Of a DNA stretch of 64,000 nucleotides, positions 1 to 8,416 are shown piece after piece. The notes below the pieces were generated by a model. That model saw nothing but the letters and a program-made list of their open reading frames with translations. It did no database searches and had not been told where the DNA came from. Source of the DNA: Micromonospora gifhornensis (GTDB taxonomy: Bacteria; Actinomycetota; Actinomycetes; Mycobacteriales; Micromonosporaceae); contig NZ_BOPA01000029.1 of NCBI RefSeq assembly GCF_016863515.1, positions 61,195-125,194 on the forward strand. The letters are read 5' to 3'. Both the position numbers and the translations under genes were made by a program. Each line of letters opens with the position of its first letter. Position 1 is the stretch's first letter.

Positions 1-1
1 G

Positions 2-520
2 GCCGGGCTCAACTTCGCCCACGGCATCGCCCAGGCGCTCTGGCAGGGCAAGCTGTTCCACATCGACCTCAACGGCCAGCGCGGCGTCAAGTACGACCAG
101 GACCTGGTCTTCGGCCACGGTGACCTGCTCAACTCCTTCGCCCTGGTCGACCTGCTGGAGCACGGCGGCCCGGCCGGCGCGCCGGCCTACGAGGGGCCGC
201 GGCACTTCGACTACAAGCCCTCCCGCACCGAGGACCTCGACGGCGTGTGGGCCTCCGCTGAGGCGAACATGCGCACCTACCTGCTGCTCAAGGAGCGGGC
301 CGCGGCGTTCCGGGCCGACCCGGAGGTGGCCGAGGCGCTCGCTGCCAGCAAGGTCGCCGAGCTGGGCGTGCCGACGCTGGGCGAGGGCGAGGGGTACGCC
401 GAACTGCTCGCCGACACCAGCGCGTTCGAGGAGTTCGACGTCGACGCCGTCGCCGCCCGTGGCTTCGGCTTCGTCCGGCTCAACCAGCTCGCCGTCGAGC
501 ACCTGCTCGGCGCACGCTGA
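2..520 (+). CDS. xylA: xylose isomerase, C-terminal part (5' end outside window)
   Basis: The frame is open from base 2 to a TGA at 518-520 and gives the last 172 residues of a xylose isomerase. The enzyme interconverts D-xylose and D-xylulose in the cytoplasm. The visible part carries the family's metal-site region (FHIDLNGQRG, then KYDQDLVFGHGD) and the typical C-terminal helices (WASAEANMRTYLLLKERAAAFR). xylB begins 10 bp downstream, so the two genes form the classical xylose pair and are probably cotranscribed. The start, promoter and any regulator lie upstream of the window. The identity is secure; only the truncation by the window edge limits it. Confidence 0.96.
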   Translation, partial: AGLNFAHGIAQALWQGKLFHIDLNGQRGVKYDQDLVFGHGDLLNSFALVDLLEHGGPAGAPAYEGPRHFDYKPSRTEDLDGVWASAEANMRTYLLLKERAAAFRADPEVAEALAASKVAELGVPTLGEGEGYAELLADTSAFEEFDVDAVAARGFGFVRLNQLAVEHLLGAR

Positions 521-530
521 GGCGGACGGC

Positions 531-1958
531 ATGCCGCTCGTCGCGGGGGTGGACTCCTCCACCCAGTCCTGCAAGGTGGTCGTCCGGGATGCGGAGACCG
601 GCACCCTGGTACGCCAGGGCCGGGCACCGCACCCCGATGGCACCGAGGTCGACCCGGAGGCCTGGTGGTCGGCCCTCCAGACGGCGATCGAGGCCGCCGG
701 CGGACTGGCCGACGTCGCCGCGGTCTCCGTCGCCGGTCAGCAGCACGGCATGGTCTGCCTGGACGACGCCGGGCAGGTGATCCGGCCGGCCCTGCTGTGG
801 AACGACACCCGCTCGGCCGACGCCGCCGCCGAACTGGTGGCGGAGGCCGGCGGTGGGCGCTTCTGGGCCGACGCCGTGGGCAGCGTGCCGGTGGCCAGCT
901 TCACCGTCACCAAGCTGCGCTGGTTGGCCCGACACGAGCCGGCCAACGCCGAGCGGGTGGCTGCCGTCTGCCTGCCCCACGACTGGCTGACCTGGCGGCT
1001 GGCCGGTGCACCCGGGCTGGACGCGTTGCGTACCGACCGCAGCGACGCCAGCGGCACCGGCTACTGGTCGCCGGCCACCGGGGAGTACCGTCCCGACCTG
1101 CTGGAACGCGCACTCGGCCGGGTGGTACGGGTACCCACCGTGCTCGGCCCGGCCGAGTCCGCCGGTCACCTCGACCCGGCAGCCGTGCCCGGTGCCGCGC
1201 CGGCGCTGCTCGCTCCCGGTGCCGGCGACAACGCCGCTGCCGGCTTCGGGGTGGGTGCCGGTTCCGGTGACGTGCTGGTCTCGATCGGTACGTCCGGCAC
1301 CGTCTTCAGCATCGCGGAGACCCCGGCCGCCGACGCCGGCGGCACCGTCGCCGGGTTCGCCGACGTGACCGGCCGGTTCCTGCCGCTGGTCGCCACGCTC
1401 AACGCGGCCCGGGTGCTGGACGCCGCCGCCGGGATGCTCCGGGTCGGGCTGGACGAGTTGGCCGACCTCGCGCTGTCCGCCCCGCCCGGGGCGGACGGGC
1501 TGGTGCTGGTGCCGTACCTGGAGGGTGAGCGCACCCCGAACCGGCCGCTGGCCACCGGGGCGGTGCACGGATTGACCCTGCGGACCTCGACCCCGGCGCA
1601 CCTGGCGCGGGCGGCCGTGGAGGGCATGCTCTGCGCGCTCGCCGACGGTCTCGACGCGCTGGCCGCCCAGGGCGCGCAGCCCCGCCGGGTGCTCCTGGTC
1701 GGTGGCGGGGCCCGCTCCGCCGCCGTACGACGCATCGCCGCGCAGGTCTTCGGCTGCCCGGTGGTCGTCCCGCCGCCCGGCGAGTACGTCGCCGACGGCG
1801 CCGCCCGCCAGGCCGCCTGGTTGGCGCTCGGCACGGCGGAGGCGCCCTCCTGGACGCCTGCCGGCACCCGGGAGTACGCCGCCGAACCGGTCCCGGCCAT
1901 CCGGGAGCGTTACGCGCTGGCCCGCGATCACCACCTGGACCGCCTGGCCCAGGGGTGA
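531..1958 (+). CDS. xylB: xylulokinase
   Basis: A 475-residue FGGY-family sugar kinase that phosphorylates D-xylulose to xylulose 5-phosphate for the pentose phosphate pathway. The N-terminal phosphate loop reads GVDSSTQSCKVVV; a substrate-side motif GQQHGMV and WNDTR follow at about residues 70-94. The probable catalytic base is Asp233 in GAGDNAAAGFG. The C-terminal adenosine motif appears as DGAARQAAWLALG. The ATG at 531 lies 10 bp after xylA and gives the usual family length. A strong hairpin follows the stop codon, so the xylA-xylB transcript probably ends there. Confidence 0.95.
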   Translation: MPLVAGVDSSTQSCKVVVRDAETGTLVRQGRAPHPDGTEVDPEAWWSALQTAIEAAGGLADVAAVSVAGQQHGMVCLDDAGQVIRPALLWNDTRSADAAAELVAEAGGGRFWADAVGSVPVASFTVTKLRWLARHEPANAERVAAVCLPHDWLTWRLAGAPGLDALRTDRSDASGTGYWSPATGEYRPDLLERALGRVVRVPTVLGPAESAGHLDPAAVPGAAPALLAPGAGDNAAAGFGVGAGSGDVLVSIGTSGTVFSIAETPAADAGGTVAGFADVTGRFLPLVATLNAARVLDAAAGMLRVGLDELADLALSAPPGADGLVLVPYLEGERTPNRPLATGAVHGLTLRTSTPAHLARAAVEGMLCALADGLDALAAQGAQPRRVLLVGGGARSAAVRRIAAQVFGCPVVVPPPGEYVADGAARQAAWLALGTAEAPSWTPAGTREYAAEPVPAIRERYALARDHHLDRLAQG

Positions 1959-1969
1959 TCCACCCCTTG

Positions 1970-2020
1970 ATCCCCGGATCGAGTGGCTTCCACGGGGGTG
2001 GAGCCACTCGGTCCGGGGAT
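1970..2020 (+). terminator. terminator hairpin after xylB
   Basis: Arms 1970-1993 and 1998-2020 are complementary over about 23 bp with one bulge and one mismatch or G-U position, around a very short loop, 12 bp after the xylB stop. Only a short T-rich stretch (TTCGTT) follows, as is common for hairpin terminators in GC-rich actinobacteria. It separates the xylose pair from the transporter gene. Confidence 0.8.
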
Positions 2021-2084
2021 TTCGTTGCGCACGATGGGGTGGGCCGGTGATCGGTCCGTCGTCGCGTCCTGGTTGGCTGCCCGC

Positions 2085-3509
2085 ATGACGTCGACCACGG
2101 GCCGGGCCCCACGGGTGTGGGGTGGTGGCGCGGCGCACCGCCTCTACAGCGTCGTCGTGTTCGTGCTGCTCGCCTCGCTGGACAACGTGGCGATCGGGCT
2201 GGTGCCACCGCTGTACGGCGCGATCGCGGAGTCGTTCGCGGTGCCGCAGCGCCTGCTCGGCCTGGTCACCGCGGTCAGCTTCCTGGTCAGCGCGGTCGCG
2301 GCGGTCGGCTGGGCCTATTTCGGCGACCGCACCAACCGCAAACCGCTGCTGATGATCGGCACCCTGATCTGGGCCGTCGGGACCGGTGGCAGTGCTCTGG
2401 CCGGGAGCTATCCGACCTTTCTGGCCGCGCAACTGCTCGCCGCGGTGGGGCTGGGCGCGGTCGGCTCGGTCGGCTTCTCGGTGGTCACCGACCTGATCTC
2501 GCCGCGTCGGCGGGGCCTGGTGATGAGCTTCTGGGGGTTGTCCCAGGGCGCTGGCACGCTGGCCGGCACCCTCGTCGGTGGGCTGCTCGGTGCGGTCGAC
2601 TGGCGTCGCCCGTTCCTGCTGCTCGCCGTCGTCGGCCTGGTCGCCACGGCGGCCTACCTGCTCACGTACGACATCCGGCGCGGCCAGAGCGAACCGGAAC
2701 TGGCCGACGCGTTGGCTGGCGGCGCGGACTACGACTACCGGATCAGCCGCCGTGACCTGCCCGTCATTCTCGGCCGCCGGACCAACCGCTGGCTCATCCT
2801 CCAGGGCCTCACCGCGCAGGCCGCCTTCGGTTCGCTTGTCTGGTTGCCGGTGCTGTTCGCCGAGCGGGCCCAGGACCAGGGCTACTCGATGGCTACCGCG
2901 ATCGTGGTGGGCAGCGTCTTCGCCACCCTGTTCCAGCTCGGCGGGGTGCTCTCCATCGTCGGTGGTCTGGTCGGCGACGCGCTGCAACGGCGTACGCCGT
3001 CCGGTCGGGCCATGGTCGCCGCAGTCGGCGTGCTCGCCGCGGTGCCGTTCTATCTGGTGCTCTTCTTCGTGCCGATCCGCATCGACGTGCCCGACGGCGC
3101 CGGCACCGGCGCGGTGGTACGGGCCGTGCTGGCCAGCGTCGTCACCGAGCCCACCGTCGGGCTGAGCCTGCTCACCGCGCTGCTCGCGCTGGCGCTGACC
3201 TCGGCGAACTCGCCGAACTGGTTCGCCCTGATCGCCGACGCGAACCCGCCGGAGCACCGGGGCACTGTCTACAGCCTGGGCAACCTGGTCAACGGGGTGG
3301 GACGGGCGGCCGGGAACGGGCTGGTCGGAGTGGCCTTCCACGCCCTGCGGGCGGCGTTCCCACCACCGTTGAACTACGCGGTCGGGCTGGCCGCCTTCCA
3401 GCTCTTCTTCATCCCCACCGGCATCATGTACTGGCTCGCCGCCCGCACCTCACCCAAGGACATCTCTGACGTCGCGCACCTCCTGCACACCCGCGCGGAG
3501 AAGCTGTAA
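2085..3509 (+). CDS. major facilitator superfamily transporter
   Basis: A 474-residue integral membrane protein with about twelve hydrophobic segments. The loop after the second or third segment reads YFGDRTNRKPLLMIG, the classic MFS motif A. A periplasm-facing or cytoplasmic insert (about residues 205-225) is charged. The substrate cannot be read from the sequence; the position behind xylAB makes a sugar or sugar-derived compound possible but is weak evidence because a terminator intervenes. I chose the ATG at 2085, which leaves a short hydrophilic N-terminus before the first segment; in-frame starts at 1983 and 2034 would run through or just after the terminator. Its stop codon sits inside a palindrome shared with the convergent gene. 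Confidence 0.85.
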   Translation: MTSTTGRAPRVWGGGAAHRLYSVVVFVLLASLDNVAIGLVPPLYGAIAESFAVPQRLLGLVTAVSFLVSAVAAVGWAYFGDRTNRKPLLMIGTLIWAVGTGGSALAGSYPTFLAAQLLAAVGLGAVGSVGFSVVTDLISPRRRGLVMSFWGLSQGAGTLAGTLVGGLLGAVDWRRPFLLLAVVGLVATAAYLLTYDIRRGQSEPELADALAGGADYDYRISRRDLPVILGRRTNRWLILQGLTAQAAFGSLVWLPVLFAERAQDQGYSMATAIVVGSVFATLFQLGGVLSIVGGLVGDALQRRTPSGRAMVAAVGVLAAVPFYLVLFFVPIRIDVPDGAGTGAVVRAVLASVVTEPTVGLSLLTALLALALTSANSPNWFALIADANPPEHRGTVYSLGNLVNGVGRAAGNGLVGVAFHALRAAFPPPLNYAVGLAAFQLFFIPTGIMYWLAARTSPKDISDVAHLLHTRAEKL

Positions 3510-3528
3510 GGAAGGTGCCCTTCCTTAC
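3506..3528. terminator. bidirectional palindrome containing both convergent stop codons
   Basis: Arms GTAAGGAAGG (3506-3515) and CCTTCCTTAC (3519-3528) are perfectly complementary. The TAA of the MFS gene (3507-3509) is in the left arm and the TAA of the opposing glucosidase gene (3525-3527) is in the right arm. The core resembles one end of the 56-bp dispersed repeat described at 25178 and 62768. Confidence 0.75.
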
Positions 3529-5153
3529 ACTTTCACCCAGACGGTGACGTCGGTGGGGACGGAGCCGTCCTCGTCCAGTGGCGCGCTGCTGTGCAGCAGT
3601 TCGCCGGCGGGCAGCGGTACACCGGCGGTGCCGAAGTTGGTGAGCACCACCACGTCGCCGTTGCGGAAGGTCAGCACCTCGTCGCCGGAGGAGAGCCACT
3701 GCACGGTGCCCCGACCCAAGGCGTGGCTACGCCGCAGGCGCAGCGCCGTGCGGTACATCTCGTAGGTCGAGCCGGGCACGTCACGCTGGCGGTCCAGCGC
3801 GTACTCGGCCCACACACCGGGCTGGGGCAGCCAACTCGCGTCGGTCGGCCCGAAGCCGTACGACGGCGCGTCCGCCTCCCAGGGGATCGGCACCCGGCAG
3901 CCGTCCCGGCCGCGTTGGGTGTGCCCGCTGCGTTCCCAGGTCGGGTCCTGGCGGGCCTCGTCGGGCATCAACGTGTGTTCCGGCAGGCCGAGTTCCTCAC
4001 CCTGGTAGAGGTAGGCCGAGCCGGGCAGAGCGAGCATCAGCAGGGTGGCCGCACGGGCCCGGCGAAGACCGACCGCGGCATCCGGCTGCGGGTCGCCGAT
4101 GCCGATGCCGTTGGGTCGCGGGGTGCCGATCGGCAGGCCGAGCCGGGAGGCGTGGCGCACCACGTCGTGATTGGACAGCACCCAGGTGGTGGGCGCGCCG
4201 ACCGCGTCGGTGGCCTCCAGCGAGCGGGTGATGACCGCGTACTGGGCCGGGGCGGTCCACGCGGCGAGCAGGTACTCGAAGTTGAACGCCTGGTGCATCT
4301 CGTCGGGGCGGACGTAGCGGGCCAGCCGCTCGGCCGGCTCCACCCACGCCTCGGCCACCAGGACACGTTCGTCGGGGTAACCGTCCAGCAGCCGCCGCCA
4401 GTCCCGGTAGATCTCGTGTACGCCGTCCTGGTCCCACATCGGCGGGCGTGGCTTGTCCACCTCCTGCCCGGAGAGGATCTCCTGCGGCTCGTGCCAGTCG
4501 GCCAGGTCGGCCTGCTTGATCAGGCCGTGTGCGACGTCCACCCGGAAGCCGTCCACCCCACGGTCCAGCCAGAACCGCAGCACGTCCAGGAACTCCGCGC
4601 GTACCTGCGGCTCGTCCCAGTTCAGGTCGGGCTGGGCGGTGTCGAACAGGTGCAGGTACCACTGGCCGTCGGCGACGCGGGTCCAGGCCGGCCCGCCGAA
4701 GACGCTCTGCCAGTCGTTCGGCGGTTCGGCACCGTCGGGTCCCCGCCCGTCGCGGAAGATGTAGCGCTGCCGCTCAGGGCTGCCCGGCCCGGCGGCCAGG
4801 GCCTGCCGGAACCACTCGTGGGCCGACGAGGTGTGGTTGGGCACCAGGTCGACGATCACCCGCAGCCCGCGGGCGTGTGCCTGGGCGATCAGGTCGTCGG
4901 CGTCGGCCAGCGTGCCGAACAGCGGCTCGACGTCCCGGTAGTCGGCCACGTCGTACCCGGCGTCGGCCTGCGGCGACGGGTAGAACGGGGAGAGCCAGAT
5001 CGCGTCGACCCCCAGCTGGCGCAGATGATCCAGGCGGGCGGTGATGCCGGGCAGGTCACCGATACCGTCGCCGTCGGAGTCACTGAACGAGCGCGGGTAG
5101 ATCTGGTAGATCACCGCCTCGGTCCACCATCCGGTGGTCGTCACGGCGGGCAC
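3525..5153 (-). CDS. GH13 alpha-glucosidase (oligo-1,6-glucosidase type)
   Basis: A 542-residue cytoplasmic glycoside hydrolase family 13 enzyme that releases glucose from short alpha-glucosides. The catalytic triad is visible: nucleophile Asp206 in DGFRVDVAH, acid/base Glu268 in VLVAEAW and Asp330 in VLSNHD. The start region (WWTEAVIYQIYPRSFSDSDGDGIGDL) is typical of the oligo-1,6-glucosidase branch. No signal peptide is present, which fits intracellular cleavage of imported sugar. It is the last gene of the ABC uptake cluster, 83 bp after the LacI regulator, an arrangement like the agl (alpha-glucoside) loci of streptomycetes. The start is GTG 5153; GTG 5144 is an alternative. Confidence 0.93.
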   Translation of the reverse strand: MPAVTTTGWWTEAVIYQIYPRSFSDSDGDGIGDLPGITARLDHLRQLGVDAIWLSPFYPSPQADAGYDVADYRDVEPLFGTLADADDLIAQAHARGLRVIVDLVPNHTSSAHEWFRQALAAGPGSPERQRYIFRDGRGPDGAEPPNDWQSVFGGPAWTRVADGQWYLHLFDTAQPDLNWDEPQVRAEFLDVLRFWLDRGVDGFRVDVAHGLIKQADLADWHEPQEILSGQEVDKPRPPMWDQDGVHEIYRDWRRLLDGYPDERVLVAEAWVEPAERLARYVRPDEMHQAFNFEYLLAAWTAPAQYAVITRSLEATDAVGAPTTWVLSNHDVVRHASRLGLPIGTPRPNGIGIGDPQPDAAVGLRRARAATLLMLALPGSAYLYQGEELGLPEHTLMPDEARQDPTWERSGHTQRGRDGCRVPIPWEADAPSYGFGPTDASWLPQPGVWAEYALDRQRDVPGSTYEMYRTALRLRRSHALGRGTVQWLSSGDEVLTFRNGDVVVLTNFGTAGVPLPAGELLHSSAPLDEDGSVPTDVTVWVKV

Positions 5154-5236
5154 GGGCTGGGGGGTCGGGTTGTCGTTCAGGGCGTACTCCCATGGTCCGA
5201 GCGGGTTGCGGCGGCGGGCGACGGTGACCCGTCGAA

Positions 5237-6286
5237 TCAGTTTGCCCGTGGTGGGGCGGTCGAGTCCCGTACGACCAGCCGAGTGGGCAGGATCACCGGC
5301 AGCTCGTCCGCGCCGCAGTCGGAGGCGCGGGTCCGCCCGCGAAGCGGGTCGATCAGCATCTCGGCGGCCAGCCGCCCCTGCTCGGCCGCCGGTTGGGCGA
5401 TGGTGCTCAGGCCGAGCACGCCGGAGAGCGCATGGTCGTCGATGCCGATCAGGCTGACGTCCTGCGGTACGCGCAGGCCGGCGTCGCGCAGGGCGGTCAA
5501 CGCGCCCATCGCCATCTCGTCGCAGGCGGCGAAGATGGCCGTCGGCGGGTCACCTCGGCGCAGGAGTTCCTCGGTGGCCCGGGTGCCGCCGGCGATGTCG
5601 AACCCGGACTCCACGTCGAGGGTCGGGTCCGGCCACAGCCCGGCCGCGCGCAGCGCCTCCTGGTAGCCACGCCGCCGGTCCAGGTGCGCGGTGAAGGCCA
5701 ACTCGTCGTCGGGGTCGCCGGAGATGTGCGCGATCCGCCGGTGACCGAGGTCCAGCAGGTGCCGGGTGGCGATCCGCGCGGCGGCCACGTCGTCGATGCG
5801 TACGCAGGGCCAGCCGGGCACGCCGGTGCCGGAGCTGACGGTCACCCCGGGCAGGTCCAGCGTGGTCAGGGCGGTCAGGTCGGCGGGCCGCAACGGGGTG
5901 GCGACCAGCATCACGCCGTCGACCCGTTTGTGCAGGTTGGCGGGGTGCAGCAGGCGCTGACGGTTCTGTTCCCGCCCGCCCAGGTTGTGCAGCAACAGGT
6001 CGTAGCCGCACTGGTGGAGGAAGTCCTCGACCGCCTCGACGACCACCCCGAAGAACCAGCGGGTGATCCGGGGAACCACCACGGCGATGGCACCGGTACG
6101 GCCACCGGCCAGGCGCGATGCGCTCGGTGAGACGGCGTACTGCAACTGCTCGGCGGCGGCCAGCACCCGTCGGCGGGTCGCCGCCGACACGGTGGGCAGT
6201 CCCCGCAGCGCCCGGGAGACGGTGGCGGTGGAGACTCCGGCCAACCGGGCGACATCGTCGATCCTCGTCACGGTAACCCCACTCAC
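5237..6286 (-). CDS. LacI-family transcriptional regulator of the alpha-glucoside operon
   Basis: A 349-residue repressor with an N-terminal LacI helix-turn-helix (TRIDDVARLAGVSTATVSRAL, residues 7-27) and hinge helix region (SPSASRLAGGRTGAIAVVVP). The C-terminal two-thirds is the periplasmic-binding-protein-like effector domain (SLIGIDDHALSG near the end is typical). It sits between the ABC permease genes and the glucosidase gene, so the likely effector is an imported alpha-glucoside. The likely operator is the palindrome at 9847-9860 in front of the binding-protein gene. A hairpin at 6293-6323 lies just before the gene, so its expression may be partly uncoupled from the transporter genes. 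Start GTG 6286; GTG 6271 is possible. Confidence 0.93.
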   Translation of the reverse strand: MSGVTVTRIDDVARLAGVSTATVSRALRGLPTVSAATRRRVLAAAEQLQYAVSPSASRLAGGRTGAIAVVVPRITRWFFGVVVEAVEDFLHQCGYDLLLHNLGGREQNRQRLLHPANLHKRVDGVMLVATPLRPADLTALTTLDLPGVTVSSGTGVPGWPCVRIDDVAAARIATRHLLDLGHRRIAHISGDPDDELAFTAHLDRRRGYQEALRAAGLWPDPTLDVESGFDIAGGTRATEELLRRGDPPTAIFAACDEMAMGALTALRDAGLRVPQDVSLIGIDDHALSGVLGLSTIAQPAAEQGRLAAEMLIDPLRGRTRASDCGADELPVILPTRLVVRDSTAPPRAN

Positions 6287-6292
6287 GACCTG

Positions 6293-6323
6293 CGGTGGTG
6301 CCGCCGCTACGGCGGCACCACCG
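6293..6323 (-). terminator. intercistronic hairpin between permease and LacI genes
   Basis: A perfect 13-bp stem with a 5-nt loop lies between the permease stop codon (6329) and the LacI start (6286). There is no T-tract. It could terminate or attenuate transcription or protect the 3' end of the permease message. Confidence 0.6.
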
Positions 6324-6328
6324 GTGGG

Positions 6329-7291
6329 TCAGCCCTTGACGCTGCCGGCGAGCAGCCCTCGAACGAAGTAGCGCTGCAACGACAGGAACACGATCAGCGG
6401 TACGACGATCGAGACGAACGCCCCAGCGGTCAACCGTTGCCATTCGTTGCCCCGGGTACCGGCCAGTTCGGCCAGCCGCACGGTCAGTGGTGCGGTGACC
6501 TCGCTGCCACCGGCGAAGATCAGCGCGACCAGCAGGTCGTTCCAGACCCAGAGGAACTGGAAGATGGCGAACGCGGCCAGGGCGGGTGCGACCAACGGCA
6601 GCACGATGGTGCGGAAGATCTTGGGGTGGGTGGCCCCGTCGACCCGGGCCGCCTCCATCAGATCCTTGGGCAGTTGTGAGATGAAGTTGTGCAGCAGGAA
6701 CACGGCGAACGGCAGCGCGAAGCAGGTGTGTGCGAACCACACCTGGGCGAAGTTCTGTGCGCCGTCGAGGTTCCAGGCGGGCATCAGGGTGATCCCGCCC
6801 AGGCTGACTCCGCGCGAGAAGAAGCTGAGCAGCGGCACCAGGGCCATCTGCAACGGCACGATCTGGAGCGCGAAGATGCCGATGTAGAGCCAGTCCCGGC
6901 CGCGGAAGTTGATCCAGGCCAGCGCGTACGCGGCCAGTGCCGCGAAGGCCAGTGGGAACAACACCGACGGCAGGGTGATCACCAGCGAGTTGACGAAGTA
7001 GTTGGCGAGCTGCCCCGACGAGGCGGACTGCCCGAACAACACGTCCTGGTAGTTCTTGAGGGTGAACTGGGGATCGGTGAAGGCCGTCCACCAGCCGGTG
7101 GTCTTCAGTTCCGCCTCTGGCCGGAACGAGGAGATGAACAGGCCGAAGGTGGGGATCGTCCAGACCACCGCGATGACGATCGCGACCACTGTCGCCGTAC
7201 GGCTGTTGAGTCGCTTGCGCACCCGCGAGGCCCGGGTGGAACCGTCGTTCTGCTGGGCGCCGACCGCGGCCGGGGGAGTGGTGGTGGTCAT
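6329..7291 (-). CDS. ABC sugar transporter permease (MalG type)
   Basis: A 320-residue inner-membrane permease of the CUT1 carbohydrate uptake family. It has about six hydrophobic segments, beginning near residue 32. The EAA loop that contacts the ATPase reads EAARVDGATHPKIFRTIVLPL at about residues 211-231. Its start is next to the stop of the other permease gene (1 bp gap), so they are cotranscribed and presumably form the heterodimeric channel. No ATPase gene lies in the cluster; a shared MsmK-type ATPase encoded elsewhere is the usual solution in actinobacteria. Confidence 0.94.
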   Translation of the reverse strand: MTTTTPPAAVGAQQNDGSTRASRVRKRLNSRTATVVAIVIAVVWTIPTFGLFISSFRPEAELKTTGWWTAFTDPQFTLKNYQDVLFGQSASSGQLANYFVNSLVITLPSVLFPLAFAALAAYALAWINFRGRDWLYIGIFALQIVPLQMALVPLLSFFSRGVSLGGITLMPAWNLDGAQNFAQVWFAHTCFALPFAVFLLHNFISQLPKDLMEAARVDGATHPKIFRTIVLPLVAPALAAFAIFQFLWVWNDLLVALIFAGGSEVTAPLTVRLAELAGTRGNEWQRLTAGAFVSIVVPLIVFLSLQRYFVRGLLAGSVKG

Positions 7292-7292
7292 C

Positions 7293-8348
7293 TCAGCCCT
7301 CCCGTCGCTGCTGACGCAGGTTCCGGATCTGGAAGATCACGATCGGCACCACCAGGATGAACAGGAACACCGCGAGCGCGGAGCCCTGCCCGTTCTGGCC
7401 GTACCGGAACGCCTGGTTGTACATCTCATTGGCGATCACGCTGGTGTCGTAGTTGCCGTTGGTCGTGGTCCGCACGATGTCGAAGACCTTCAGCGTGGCG
7501 ATCGAGATGGTGACGACCACGACGATCAGCGCGGGCCGGATGCTCGGCATGGTGATCTGCCAGAACATCTGCCACGGATTGACGCCGTCGAGGCGGGCCG
7601 CCTCCACGATGTCGGCCGGGATGGACTTGATCGCCGCGGAGAGCACCACCATGGCGAAACCGGCCTGGATCCACACCATGATCACGATGAGCAGCAGCGT
7701 GTTCAGTGGCGAGTCGAGCAGCCACTGCCGGGGCTCGCCGCCGAGGCTGACCACGATCTGATTGAGCAGACCGATCTGGTCCTGGTCCTCGCCCCGGTAG
7801 GCGTACACGAACCGCCAGATGATGCTGGCGCCGACGAACGAGATCGCCATCGGCATGAAGATCAGTGACTTGGCGACGGATTCCAGCCGGGCCTTGTCCA
7901 CCAGCACGGCGTAGATCAGGCCGATGGCGGTGGCGGCCAGCGGCACCAGCGTCACCCAGACCAGGGTGTTGAGCAGCACCCGGACGATCGCGTCATCGGC
8001 GAACATCCAGCGGTAGTTGTCCAGGCCGACCCAGTTCTGACTGCCGCCGTCCATGAACGACAGCAGGGTGGTCCGCAGCGCCGGAACCACCAGACCGATC
8101 AGCAGCAGCAACACCGTCGGCAGCAGGAAGAACAGCGCGAAGAACCCCTCGCGGGGCTTGGTCCGCCGAGGCAGCGGAGCCCCGCTGGCGGAGGCGGCGA
8201 CGAGTTGCGCCTCGCGGCGCCGGGCGAAGTAGGACGGCACCGCGTCGAGCACGAAGAGCAGGCCGCCGACCACCACTGCGAAGGCGACGAGCCCCCACAG
8301 CAACATCATCATCTTCGGCGCCTGGTCGGCGAAGTCGAAGTTCATCAA
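7293..8348 (-). CDS. ABC sugar transporter permease (MalF type)
   Basis: A 351-residue CUT1 permease. The N-terminal hydrophobic segment (about residues 15-33) is followed by a charged cytoplasmic stretch ending in RRTKPREG, then six further segments. The EAA loop is EAARLDGVNPWQMFWQITMP at about residues 244-263. It forms the membrane channel with the downstream permease. A 66-bp intergenic gap with a long hairpin separates it from the binding-protein gene, an arrangement that usually keeps binding-protein mRNA in excess of permease mRNA. Confidence 0.94.
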   Translation of the reverse strand: MMNFDFADQAPKMMMLLWGLVAFAVVVGGLLFVLDAVPSYFARRREAQLVAASASGAPLPRRTKPREGFFALFFLLPTVLLLLIGLVVPALRTTLLSFMDGGSQNWVGLDNYRWMFADDAIVRVLLNTLVWVTLVPLAATAIGLIYAVLVDKARLESVAKSLIFMPMAISFVGASIIWRFVYAYRGEDQDQIGLLNQIVVSLGGEPRQWLLDSPLNTLLLIVIMVWIQAGFAMVVLSAAIKSIPADIVEAARLDGVNPWQMFWQITMPSIRPALIVVVVTISIATLKVFDIVRTTTNGNYDTSVIANEMYNQAFRYGQNGQGSALAVFLFILVVPIVIFQIRNLRQQRREG

Positions 8349-8375
8349 CCCTCCCAGGGGTTACTCCACGGAGCC

Positions 8376-8409
8376 GGTGGGCCGGCCCGCGAACGCGGAC
8401 CGGCCCACC
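8376..8409 (-). terminator. hairpin between binding-protein and permease genes
   Basis: Outer arms GGTGGGCCGG (8376-8385) and CCGGCCCACC (8400-8409) are perfectly complementary and enclose an inner CCGCG/CGCGG stem (8387-8391, 8394-8398). The position right after the binding-protein gene fits a partial terminator or 3'-end stabiliser like those in other CUT1 operons. Confidence 0.7.
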
Positions 8410-8416
8410 ACCGGAA

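Noticed and set aside
480..3341. A long open frame on the minus strand antisense to xylB and the MFS gene (953 codons)
   Set aside because: It is a GC-rich shadow of two clearly recognisable genes, with Arg/Gly/Gln-rich low-complexity content and no domain.
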